Shown here one piece after another: positions 47,865-60,100 of a stretch of 64,000 nt of DNA. The DNA is taken from contig VXBA01003720.1 of NCBI GenBank assembly GCA_013399895.1, positions 533,467-597,466 on the forward strand, written 5' to 3'. The notes under the pieces were generated by a model. It was not told where the DNA came from. It ran no database searches and saw nothing but the letters and a program-made list of their open reading frames with translations. The number at the start of each line of letters is the position of its first letter. Positions within the stretch are counted from its first letter, which is position 1. The DNA comes from Serilophus lunatus. Taxonomy: Eukaryota > Chordata > Aves > Passeriformes > Eurylaimidae. Made by a program: the position numbers and the translations under genes.

Positions 47865-48432
47865 TCGTTTTAACACTTACATTAATGCCAGCAGGTCAAG
47901 GGAGGTGATCCAGGCCCTCTACTCAGCCCTGGTGAGGCCACATCTGGATTGCTGTGTCCAGCCCTGGGCTCCTCAGTACAACAGAGCTCCTGCAGCGAGT
48001 CCAGTGAAGGGTGGCAAAGATGACTGGGAGACTGGAGCATCTTTCTTACAAGGAGACACTGAGGGAGTTGGGCCATTTCAGCCTCAACAGGGGATGACTG
48101 AGAAAGGACCTCATCAATGTCTGTATCTGAAGGGAAGGTGTCAAGAGGATGGAGCCAGGCTCTTCTTAGTGGTTCTGAGCAATGGGACAAGAGGCAACAG
48201 GCAAAAACTCATGGCAAGAAGTTCCACTTGACTACAAGGAAGAACTTCTTTACTGTGCAGGTGATTGTGCACTGGAAGAAACTGCCCAGAGGTTGTGGAG
48301 TCCCCCTCACCAGAGATATTCCAGAACCATGTGGGCACAATCCTCTGCCATGGCCCTGCTTGAGCAGGGAGGTTGGATCAACTGACCCACGGCATGCCCT
48401 TCCAGCCTTATCCCTATTCTGTGAATCTGTAA
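47865..48432 (+). mobile_element. CR1 LINE, 5'-truncated, about 0.57 kb with ORF2 remnant
   Basis: Encodes a reverse-transcriptase C-terminal remnant resembling VIQALYSALVRPHLDCCVQ, then decays. The 3' part has AAGAACTTCTTTACTGTG, AAACTGCCCAGAGGTTGTGGAGTC, GGTTGGATCAACTGACC and a TTCTGTGAATCTGTAA end. Sense orientation in the FRS2-CCT2 spacer. The longest well-preserved CR1 copy in the window. Confidence 0.93.
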
Positions 48433-49630
48433 ATCACCTCATCTCTTTCAAGGTTAAGGAACAGAGCATGTTTCAGTCCCAAAGACCGTATGACATCCCA
48501 GACAGCTCAGCAAAGCACAGGCTTCGTCGCTCAGGGATGAATTTTCAATTAGACCTCAACATCTCAATATCTACTGATAGTGATTTAATTCAAATTAAGA
48601 CCTTCTTGCAGACAAGCTATTAGTGATGTAAGAATAATGAAACAGCAAGAGTCCTGAGGACCAGTAACTCAGGCATCAACCATGGGATCTAGTTTGAGAC
48701 TTTAGTCAGACCAGTCACCTAAGCCTCTGAGCAGATACAAGTTTGGTTGACTTACTGTCACATCAGGATTGGTTCATGGAAGTATTTCACCCAAACATTA
48801 CTGGGGTTTTTTAACTATTTGAAACAAAGATACAGAGAACCAAAGTTTCCACTGAAGTCTGAATCACGCTAGTAGGGAAACGTTATATGTAATGGATGTT
48901 ACGGAAGCTGCAGAACTGTTGGCCAGGGATATGAAAACCTTCTCAAGAACTGAGTTGTTGTTAGATGTCTCAGCTATCTAACCAACATGGTACAGGGACC
49001 ACATAATATTCTTAAAGAAAACAAAACATCTGCCACTTCTAGCGTTTTGTTCATTCATTGGCTGCATACATCGTTATTGAAATTACGCCTTCAAACACTG
49101 ATTTGGGAAGGATTAAAGAGGAAATAGCGAATTTTGATAAATCACCACATTTTATAGTCTCCAGAGGAAGGCCAAAAAGCCACCAGGACAGGAGTTCAGC
49201 ATTTTATTTTCTTCCTTCTTTCTTCCTGAATTTATCAGCATTACACTAACAAACTCCGTTAGGGTTCTTTGAAATTGTAGCACACTGAAGTTGCTGGCAT
49301 GTGTGATTCAGTAGCCAGTACTGACAGCAGCAGTACTACCACAACAAAAAATTCTACATCTACAGGCATGACAAAGATGAGACAGAAAACTAGTAGAAAT
49401 AAAACAAAAGCTTGGAGACAAATTTACAGACTTCAGGTCATCATGATAAATTTGTTAGGTTTTTTTTCCTGCTGAGTATTGAGAGGCAGGGAGGAGGGCA
49501 GAGATAGGTACCTGAAGCAGTGATTTGAAGAAAAGCAAAAAAGGTTACTAAAAAACCCCACAATGCAGTGACACTAACACTGTGTCACTACTGAAGTAAC
49601 ACACAGACAATTTTTAATGTAAAATCAATA
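48433..49630. other. Spacer between CR1 copy and FRS2 3' end
   Basis: About 1.2 kb of AT-rich sequence. No exon, RNA gene or recognised repeat. Confidence 0.5.
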
Positions 49631-49631
49631 G

Positions 49632-52600
49632 TTTATTGCCATGCTACAACTTTTTTTTTTTTCCAAATGAAGTTGGCACTGGTAAAGGGGAAAACTGTTG
49701 TCATAATACACAAAACATTTTTTAAAAATGCACATTTGGTAAGCTTTCTCAATAATGGCAGCTTAAAACAAGTGAAATTAATTTTTTTAAGATTAATGTG
49801 GAATGACATAAAAATACACTCTTTCTGCATAGTATAAGAAATATGGAATGTTTGTAAAAACAAATTAATTTAACAGGGAAAATTTTATAAACAATTTGGC
49901 AATGGTACTCTTGCTGTTTAGACTTTTTATATAAAAGAAATAAAAATCTAGAAAGCTACCTTTATACAAAGTTGCTATATTTATGCCTTGAAGTAGGAAA
50001 AAACATTTTATAATGCAAATTAGGACATACAATAATCTTACAATATGATACAATGTAATGACAAGAAAGGAACGTACAACGTAAGATTTTGGCCTTTGTA
50101 GAAACGTCTATTTCTGCATTTAATAAATGCATTTGTGGCACACTGGTGACTACTGTATTCTTACTACTACCAGTCAGCTTTCATGCTAGCACGGAATTCA
50201 GCTGGCCTGCAGTTTGGCTGAGACTCAGGCTGCTTCTCAGGAGACGGGAGGTGATGCTGCAACGAAGTGAGGCGTGAAAAAGGCAACGTGCCTGCTGGTC
50301 CAGTACTGTGGGACACCATACAACACTCTTTCCTTTCATACCAGAGCATTTCTTATACATTCAGTTATTAAGTACCAAAGTCTTGCAAGTGAGAACATCT
50401 GTGTTCACAATTTGGCAAAATTTCAGGGAAAATACAAAGTTAGTACCAAATATATATTATATATAAAATGTGTGTGTGTGATATACACACATGTTCTAAT
50501 GCAAAAAACTGCATTATTATGGACTTAAATTCACTGACATCCACTCCTAAATAACATGACCATTAAAAAACAGGCGTAATCCTGATCTTTCACACACTTT
50601 AGAATCACTTCCTCTTTCATACACAATAGTTAAAACAATATATATGCAAGTATGACTCAAAAAACCAAAATTTCCATAATTACCTGAACTCTGACCACAA
50701 CAAATAGGACTTTTCAGTACATGTAATTAAATATATTTATATTTTTACAGTATTTTTGGACCATTCCTGAAGAAACCAGGTCCTCAGGTCTAACAGACCT
50801 GTTACATCAGCAGAACTCGACCTTGTAGGAACACATTCAGCAGCCCTTGAAGTCAACATGAATGAGTCATTCAGCTTCAAAGGACACTGCATGCAGACCT
50901 AACAAGCTCTGAAGGGTCACCCTGCTAACAAGGAGGATTCCCTCACGACATCAAACCTCCTCAGACTCCCTTTCCCATTGTCAAAGGGAAGGACTGGAGC
51001 AAAGGAAATAACGGACTCTGGGCTCTCTGGGTTGCTCAGCAGGTGGTGTTGGGAATGACCACGTACAGCACAGCCTTAGCACCAGGGACTGGCAAGGTGA
51101 GCTTCACGACACCTTTTGTACTAAGGCTTCCTGTGGAAAGCAGAGGAGCTGCTTCCCTGCACTCATCACTTGGCAATTTGGTCACCAACGGGTCTCAGAC
51201 GTGAGTTCTGGGTGGGACCCCAAGATATTTGGTACTTTGCAGACACAGAGGAAGATGGTCCCTACTCTGCAGGGCTTGAGCCTATTTTTTAATCGTATTT
51301 TTGACATAATCTTCTTTGTATATGCACATATTTGCTACATAAAATAGAATTACACCAAAGTAATGGATATAGCAGAAAACATTGTCACAATATATGTATA
51401 TTACCACTCTAAATAATTACTAAAACTGCAAGAAAAATTTAAAAAATGCCCTTCATAGTATATAAAAATATAGAAATGTCCAACACTTGTTTCATCAGCT
51501 TTATCTCTCATATTCTATCTGTACACTTACATATTTCCAAACAAAATACTGCGTTAATCTGGAGTAAACACCGTGTTAAGGCAATATCCTCCTAAGACAT
51601 CTGGCAGACTTAGTCACATACCTTTCAGCACAGTACCACAAGAAATAATTTATACATGGTCAGAGTTACAGACATTAAAATTTCTCTTTCTTTTCTTCTG
51701 ATTCACTTATCTTTTCCAAAAGAGGAAGTAATTCCTAAAGACTGTGAAAGAACCTCAATTCATGACTTCCTTTTTCATATATGTGTGTGTAAGAAGGACA
51801 TCAGCAAACGTGACTCCATCTTAACGCAGTTTTTTGTGGTGGAATTTCTTCTGGACTGTTTTTTCTTGGAGTGTATATGAATTTAAAATAAAGACATAAT
51901 AAATGAACTTAGGGTTATATTAAGTAAATACTGTCAAATATAAATGTCTGGATTGCTACCTCAAGAAAGAGGTGGGAAAAATCGTATCATTAAATTCAAA
52001 AATTACCTAATTCTATCTAACACCGAAGGACTGAACTCCTTCAGGGGAAATAGAATTTCAGATTTAAGACTACTACTAGTTCCTACTCCATCAGTTTTGT
52101 CTTATTTGCAGCCATTAAATTAGTGCAGTGCAGAAATGGAGTTTCACCACTGATCCCACCTTACATGAAAAGGACCCACACCTGGCAACCTCCTCCTATC
52201 AAGAGACTGCAGACCTGTAAAATGCCAAGCTCTAGGGTAGTCATTGCCTTCTTGAGTACCGAGGTCTCCCCACAGTCAACAAGTCTATCACAAGGATATG
52301 CAGAAGCTGACCGTGAAATCATTCATGAGGGCTTTTTTTAAAAATCTCCTTTAAGTTCCTCATAATGGTCTCAATGACTCCCATCTTTTACTTCTGCAGG
52401 TTATGTTCTTCGTGCAACTGGTATTTAAGTACCATACGGTCTGTAAAGTTTAATGAAAGTCAGGGTAAAAAGGTTGCCTGATACCACCTGATGGTGGGCA
52501 AGTCACATGTATTTCCGGTGCTACCACTGCTGCCACTAGTAAATGAGAGAAGAACACAGAAAAAAGAGGAACAGAAATACACACCAATTGAAAAGACTGA

Positions 52601-54164
52601 AAATAATTGTCGTTTGTTTTTTATAAAACTTCAATTCAAATATTGCATGAAGACCCGTAATGCTTTTTCGGATCTCCAAATGGCTTTTCTTGCATGTTTT
52701 TCCTCACAGTTCAAGTGTTATTTTACATCATACCAGTTCACACAAATGTCAGTTCCTTTGCAATCACAGGCTCAAGAGCAATCTCTTCTGCTGCTAGTAC
52801 CAAGGTGCGACTGCAATACTGCCAGAATTCTATTATTCAGAGTATCAATAAACAAAACAAAATAAAAACCTCTAAGGGTGCATCTGGCGTATTTAACAAA
52901 GAACATTCTACCTGGATGTACCTGTAACACTGAGCAGCCATCATTGTAACCAAATTCACCAACTGCAAAAGGAAAAGAAGTATGCTTGTAGATAATACTA
53001 CCTTCAGATAATTTACTACATCTCTTTCTAAATTAAAGTATACTATCACCTATGGATGCACACTGCTAGAATGTACAACTTTCTACAAAGAACTACCAAG
53101 TCCAGTACCCTGCCTTCCGTGTAACCTGTGTTTGATGCTTTAGAGGAAGACAATAACTGCATAATAAACCTTTCCAGTTGTGCAATGCATGCTGCTGAAG
53201 AGCTGGGATATTTCTGTCAGGCATAAAAACGTAGAACATTGGACAAAGACAACCATTTGACCTTTAAGAGTCTTTCTTTGTCAAATGCAGAGAGTAAGAC
53301 AAACACATGACCCTGAACAACAATTAAAGCTATGTACAAAATTTTGACTTTTAAAATAAGACATTATGGAACGAGTAAAAAAGAAACACACAAATGCAAA
53401 GGAAGGAAAGGACACTGAACTAAGAAATGACAAGAGAAAAAACTCCCCAAAACTCTAATGGGATTAAATTTTTGTCAGATTTCGCAGGGAATTTGATATG
53501 CCACTCGGGATTCTATTCTAGCAGAAGGAGCCTATGGCTGGATTTAGATGTGTGTATAGCTCTGATCAACAAACATCAGTGTGACCTCTCAAATATCACA
53601 CAAGTTGAGAAAACTGTCAGGAATTAGAGGCCTTCTTGCCCATAGACAAAAAGAAAGCGTGGCATTCATATTCCTTGAGATGAACCAACATATCCTGTGT
53701 GTGTCAAACCGAGTGAATTAATGCATTACATACATTTCATTCTGGAGGAACCACTTCAATAAGCAATGAAGTAAGATATGTATGTTGAAAGATTAGGTTT
53801 ACCTGATAATAATGTACATATCAAGAGGTTTAAAAAGTGTTATAAATGCCATTAATGAGTATAGGCACCAGACCAGAATATTTATAAATTCAAAACCGGC
53901 ATGTCACTCAGACTCTCACGAATTAAAGAGGCACTGTGAAAGGTGGTGATGCTGCTATGCAGTAATTACTTCTACTGTAGAACGAAATAGTGTTACCTAG
54001 ATGAATACTTGCTCTACATTAATTCCCTTTAGACAAGTACATGAAATATGCAGAAAAAGTTCTATTAGTCTATAAAAGGCGTTAGTGTTAAGAAATGCAA
54101 AGTACTCGAATCTTCAATTTTATAAACTTCACAAAAGGTGCAAATGATTCAATGCTTCCCAGGC
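49632..54164 (-). other. FRS2: FRS2 3' UTR (proposed, about 4.5 kb)
   Basis: FRS2 messages have a long 3' UTR in mammals. On the - strand an AATAAA (TTTATT at 49632-49637) lies 4.53 kb past the stop, after which the sequence becomes ordinary spacer. The interval is AT-rich without recognised repeats other than a TA/TG tract at 50450-50491. The end point is inferred; earlier sites may also be used. Confidence 0.5.
50450..50491. repeat. TA/TG/CA microsatellite with self-complementary ends
   Basis: TATATATTATATATAAAATG followed by TGTGTGTGTG, ATAT and ACACACA. The TG and CA parts are inverted copies and could fold into a hairpin in the proposed FRS2 3' UTR. Confidence 0.7.
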
Positions 54165-57100
54165 TCACATAGGCAGGTCAGTACTGTTATGTCTAGTTTT
54201 CCTAGAAGTACCATCATCTCGGGGCAGTGCTTTTTGCAAGCTTGACATAGCAGCAGTTCTTTCAATGTCTATCACAGCATACAGCTCTGTGCGCCTGGTT
54301 GGAGTTTGCGGAAGTGGAGTGGTGGGGGTTTTTGGAGTCTGAGGGTTGTCAGAGTCACTACCACCTTCCAAGTCAACCTGTATATAGTTGAGCTGCCTGT
54401 GTTCTAAACTTGGACGCCTAATGTCGAAGTTAAAGACTGTTGGGGTACAGTCCCGACGTCGTGTAAATTCTACTTTATGAGCACTTGCTGGTACTGTTAC
54501 ATTCTCTGTATTGACATAATTATGCATTAGATCTAGGTTATTGTGGTAGCCATTCAGAGATGGGGTCTTTGGTCCTAAACTGTCATCTTCATCTCTACTC
54601 AGCTTGCGGGCTTCCCAAACAGGAGGCAACGATGGCAAGTTCTCATAGTTCAACAGCGCAGTTCTCCTCTGAGCAGAGTTGTTAATGTTCTGGGTGTCTG
54701 AGGTACTGGTGGATGTCAAGCGACCTCTCCTGACCCCTGAGGCACTAGGGATTGATAACCTATTTATATTTTCATACACCAATTTATTACCAGATGGTGT
54801 TTCTCTACGTTCATCACTGTCGTACCCAGTGTCCCATTCAGTGTTGTTTGTGCTGCTGCCGCTAACTTGATCTCTCCCAAGTTGCTCCAGTTTCTCTCTT
54901 TCCATTAACTGCCTTTGAACAGGTGTTGGTCCTAAAACAAACTTGACTCCCTCAGGCTCCAGGAGAACCTGAGCATCTCTGTCATCAGTACACATCTGAT
55001 CTTCTTTCACTTTAGTTGTTTCAGTGTTTGAAAGCTTTGATTCCAGTGGCACATGCACGCTTGATCGATTTTTTCTTTCCTCTTGTACTCCAGTAGTGTT
55101 GACATAAGTGTGGACCTAAAAGAGCGGAAAAAAAAAAAAAAGGAGGAAGTTCAAATGCCATTTTTGCCTTTTTTTCCCCCCCCTCCAAACTTCTTTCCTT
55201 CTTAACTCCCCACTTTTCTAATCAAAATACCTGAAAAGAAAATCTTGTTATGGCAGGTGTTAAAGAGCAAAAGTCCTTTCACATTTTCTTGAACTGTGGT
55301 CAGTTTGGGGTTTTTTCCCTGAAATTTTGGTGTTGGTTTTGTTAACATTACACTAACAAAAGAACAGAATTTTTATCTTTCATTAATTATTAATTGTTCA
55401 AATATTTTATCTCAGCTGTGCTCTAGTTCTCACTTTTCAGGTTCTATTAGAGCTCTGCTCTGAGCAGGGCAACCTTGGGTTGCTCCAGCTCAGCTCATTA
55501 CTTCACACGGACAGATCAGTGAGAGCTCTACTTTATTGTGCCTTACTACGACAGTGACCAACAGTTACTTTGGCTAAATTTGTTTTCATAATTTCCACTA
55601 TGTAAAGGAAATTTACTGTCCATAAAAGAAATAACCAAAACAAAGCCAATCAAAACCATAGAGAGACCTAAAATAACTCTCAGGCTCTTGCCTTGTGTAC
55701 TACTCCAGCAATAAAAAGAGAGGTTGGGTCTTCTGAGAGAAGAGTCCAATATCTCTTCAAGAGCCAACAGCCTCCTAATAACAGAAACTGATGTAGAAAA
55801 GCATACAATTCCGTATGAAGAATTGCACTCAGAGTTAAAAAGCAGCAGGAGTTGGCACCATATGCCACTAAGAGAGGCAGAAATACACTAGTAGGTTATT
55901 CCTCCAATTTCTCCAGTGCATCAACACAAGGCTGAATGAGAAAGACTGGATTCTTTTTCTAAATTTTAATTCTATGCCTGGATACTCAAAAGCAAAAGCA
56001 GTCATGTAGCATTCTAACCTCTCTGTCAAGCTGTACAAGCTGAAGTGATATTTAAAGCTCACTTGACTCCTACACCGATTCTTTAACCTCATTTACTCTT
56101 CAGTAACACCTGATCTCTTTTGTGAGGGCTCCTAACAAATCCTGTCCCACAAAACAGTTCACTGCACTCTGCTCTGGTTACCTCCTCTGATTTCCAACAC
56201 TGTTTCTTGTCACGCATGAAAGTCTTCCTAAACTACATGACATTATTAAACTTGACCAACATTTTCATCAGCAGCCTGAATAATGAGAGAGAACACATCT
56301 TCTGAAAGTTTTCAGTCTATCCCAGACTGGTAGGGTTTCTACTGAAAGGGATCTCAGCAGCCTGGAGAACTGACCTCACTGAAACCTCAGCAAGAGCAAA
56401 TGCAAAGTCCAGTCCCTGGTATGGAACAACAGCAACGGGCCAGACACCAACTGATTTGAAAAGTAGCCTCAGAGCAAAGCACTGGGCCTCCAGGTGGATG
56501 GTAAGTCAAATGTGAGTCAGCAGTGTGCTCTGGCAGCAATGAAAACCAAACTTGCACTGGTTTGGGACAGCAATAGCACAGCCAGGAGGTTACGGAACAG
56601 GATTATTACGATCTATTCAGCTCTTGTGAGACTGAATCTGAGCTCCCCAGTACAAGACAGACATCATCATATGAAGCAAGTCCAGTGGAAGGCTGGAGCA
56701 TATGACATACAAGGACAAGCTGAGAGCACCATCCTTTCTCCATCTTAAAGAGAAGGCCAGAGAACCACCTAATAAAACCCTGTTTTCAACTACCCGACAG
56801 ATAAAGAATAAAAAGCCAGAACCTTTTGGAGAAGTCCAGCAAAAGGCTAAGGAGCAGTGTACACCAGTTGTAACAGGAAAAGAAATTTGATGACGTGTTA
56901 GGGAAAAATGCTTTCACGACAAAGGTGGTGAAACACTGGAACATATGGCTCAGATTCTGTGGAATAAACCTTGTTTACAGTATTCAAAACATGACCAGGA
57001 CAAGGCTCTGTGCAGCTGTCTGTAACTTAAAATTTTGATCTAGAGGACCAGAGATCCCTTCTAACCTAAAGTATTCCATGATTTACATTTGTCAAATAGA

Positions 57101-60100
57101 AGACTTACATATAAAGAAGCTTTTTGACTGGGATCTCTCATTATAAAGTCCAATTACTTGCGTTTAAAAATAATTACTAAAATTTTTGAAAAAAAGAGTA
57201 TAATGCAAATACTTTCCGTATCTTTATTTGGGTGTAAGTATGAATTCCTCAGCAAGCTACCCCACAAAGTGTCATTTTAAAGAGGCAAAACAAGCATTTT
57301 TCTGAGGCAGTTGAAATATGGTAAAATATGTTACACCTGATACTTGAAAACACAAGTGAAAGCCTACAGAACAATCATTAGAAAAATGTGAAGTAATGTA
57401 GAACCTAAGTTGTATGAAGGAAAAAAAAAATAAACACTCACTTGCTCTTCTGCTACAAGTAAAGGATGTGTTGATTCTTCACCGACAGAGGGGAGGCGCG
57501 CGCTTCCCACGGAAGGATGTCTGCTGGAAGGGTGCGATGAGGCATCTCCAAAAGATGGGTATCTGGGATAGCCGTTAGGTAAACTTTGTGCATTGAACCC
57601 AGGAGCTGATTCAACCAGAAAACAAAGCAAAGCCGTATTAAAATAGAACATTTTACTGTACGTAAGATGCTTTATATCTTAATTTTCAATTTTCAAAAGA
57701 GAAATGAAAATATGTAAAACAGTATTAAATATTCACAAGGCTCAATTTTGCTTGGAGGAAGGAAATAGAAAGCAGAGAATAGCATCCCAGTATTTACTGG
57801 GAAACATGTCTGAAGCAACCACTGAAACCTGGGTGTACCACACATTCCAGTCCTCACAGTAAACTCCCTATCCAACTTCTCTTTCTACCATTAACATGTC
57901 CCTCTGACAAACTTACGTAACTGAGCTTCCATCTCTCTGAAAACATCATTAACCTGGAATTCCTAGTTTCAAATATCAAGCCATCTGCCTGAGATTTTAG
58001 GTAATCTTCTGCTACATTGGAAAGGACTCTTCTCTACCTGTCCATCTTACTCAGAGCAAAAGAAAGATTCCAAAGCCACTGCATATGTGATTTTACCAGT
58101 AGTTTTTTTCCCCCGATAAAAAGATTGAAACATTGTTCAACATTAACATTTCTCAGAAATGCTACAGATAAACGTGTTGATGTATTATAAAACAATTCAA
58201 TATGTGTATTCATAAGTGTTCTTACACAACAACTAAGTTCCCAAAACTTATTTCTTAAAGGTGAAGAACTTTGCTATGCCAGTTCTGCTTCCAAGACTTA
58301 AGGTTCTCGAAAGAGAATCCTCAGCAAGAACCTCAAGAGAATGCATTACTGCATTACTGCATTCTCTTAGCTTCAAATTAGCTTCATTTTAATGACTTAA
58401 AGATTAAATGCGAATCAAATGCTATTTTCAGCTAAGTACCGTATTACATTCAGGTATGTCATCTGACAGTAGAACTGTACTTACTGGTAGGTGTTCGAGG
58501 GGTTCTTGGAACTTCCAACTCGGTCTGATGATTATTCCTTTCTACTACTGGTTCTTCTACCACATTTATGCTGTTATTCTGCATTATCTCTTGTAACATG
58601 TTGAATAGCTCTTCTGCTCGAGCACATTTAAAGGCAAAAATTCCTAAAAATACACACACAGAAAAGAAATCATAATCCTTTAACTAAGAAACATGCCTTA
58701 AAATATATATCATTTTCAAGAAATAGAACTGGAATCCACTTAATGAATACCTGTTAAAAAAAGCAAAAACGTTACAAAATTTTTATTGCACCAAAACACA
58801 CGGAAGTTACTGTGAGAACCTTAAAGTGGTTATCTCATAGAAGAATAAGATTCCCATGCACCAAAAGTTGCACTAGAACACAAAACTGATTCAGTTTAGA
58901 GCAAAACTAAGTTTTGAGTGCTAAATAAGGAAAAAAATTAAGAAAAAAGCAAACAAGATTTTTTCTTTTAAGTTCATAAAAAGGATGCCTACTAAATAAA
59001 TACAATTTAAAAAAAAACATTAAATGAAACTACAGTGGTGCTACAAGGTCCTATTTCCTAAATCAGATTTCTATTAGATTACCATAAAAATAAGATACCT
59101 GCACAACAGAAAAGGATTTAAACACTGGGAAAAAGTTTATTTTCTTTAAAAAATTAAAATGAAAAGCTAGTAAGACAAACTGTGTGAAACAGACAGTAAC
59201 AAACTAATTGTTTTAGGCTAATAGACACAGAACACAAAGTTAGCAGCAATACCATGTATTTTGCTTGTGTATTGTGCCACTTTGCCTTTGAACAGAGGGA
59301 GCGTCCCAACTTACCCTCACCAGCAAATTCCAGCTTTGGATTATTCTTCCATTGAAAGCATGAAGTTAAAGTTGACATGCTTGTTAAACGTGGGTGCAGG
59401 TGCTCATTTTTCAAAGTGAGTATTACAATCTTACAACACACTCTTTACTAAAAGCTACCTACCTATATACCTACTTCTGTAAGAGCAGAAAATATGTTGG
59501 CAATTACTATCATCATGTATTTATTTGGGGACGCAGAACTGTGACAGGTCACAACTACCAGAAATCCTCCGTATGGCAGATGTTCACAAAAACCCAGCTG
59601 GGAATACACCAAGTGGGCTGAGAGGAATGACACAACAATTACTATTCAGCTGGTGCATGAATAAGCTTCATGCTTGCAACACTGCAGCTACAGAGCTTCT
59701 AATGATATATTTCCCTGACCTGTGATCCAGCTCAAGTACAATAGTCCATCTTTAATATTTTGTGTATATCTGAAAATTCACACTGAATATTTAATTCTTA
59801 GCAGACAAAAAATGGAATTAAAAAAATCTAGGTTCACAAGCTCTGAAAAGCTCCTAGTGTGTTTCTGAGAAACGTACTTGCCTTTAAATACATTCACATT
59901 AAATACAGTGTAATCTGTCACACAACATGGTGACACACCAGCTTCTCAAAGTTTTCTATCCTGAAGTAGCTATTAGCTGTGCTCCCAAAACATGTCTTCA
60001 AGGTTTTCAATACCTAGCACAAACTCAAATGTTTCACCACCAGTGTGCTCTGACAACTTACCAATAGATATAATTTGAGATTAAAGGGAAAACACAAACA

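Noticed and set aside
47860..48623. Open frames of 123 and 168 codons on + strand
   Set aside because: They lie in a CR1 copy; the first part is a decayed reverse-transcriptase tail and there is no intact ORF2.
56494..56890. Two open frames of 84 and 62 codons on + strand
   Set aside because: They fall within a degenerate CR1 copy in an FRS2 intron.
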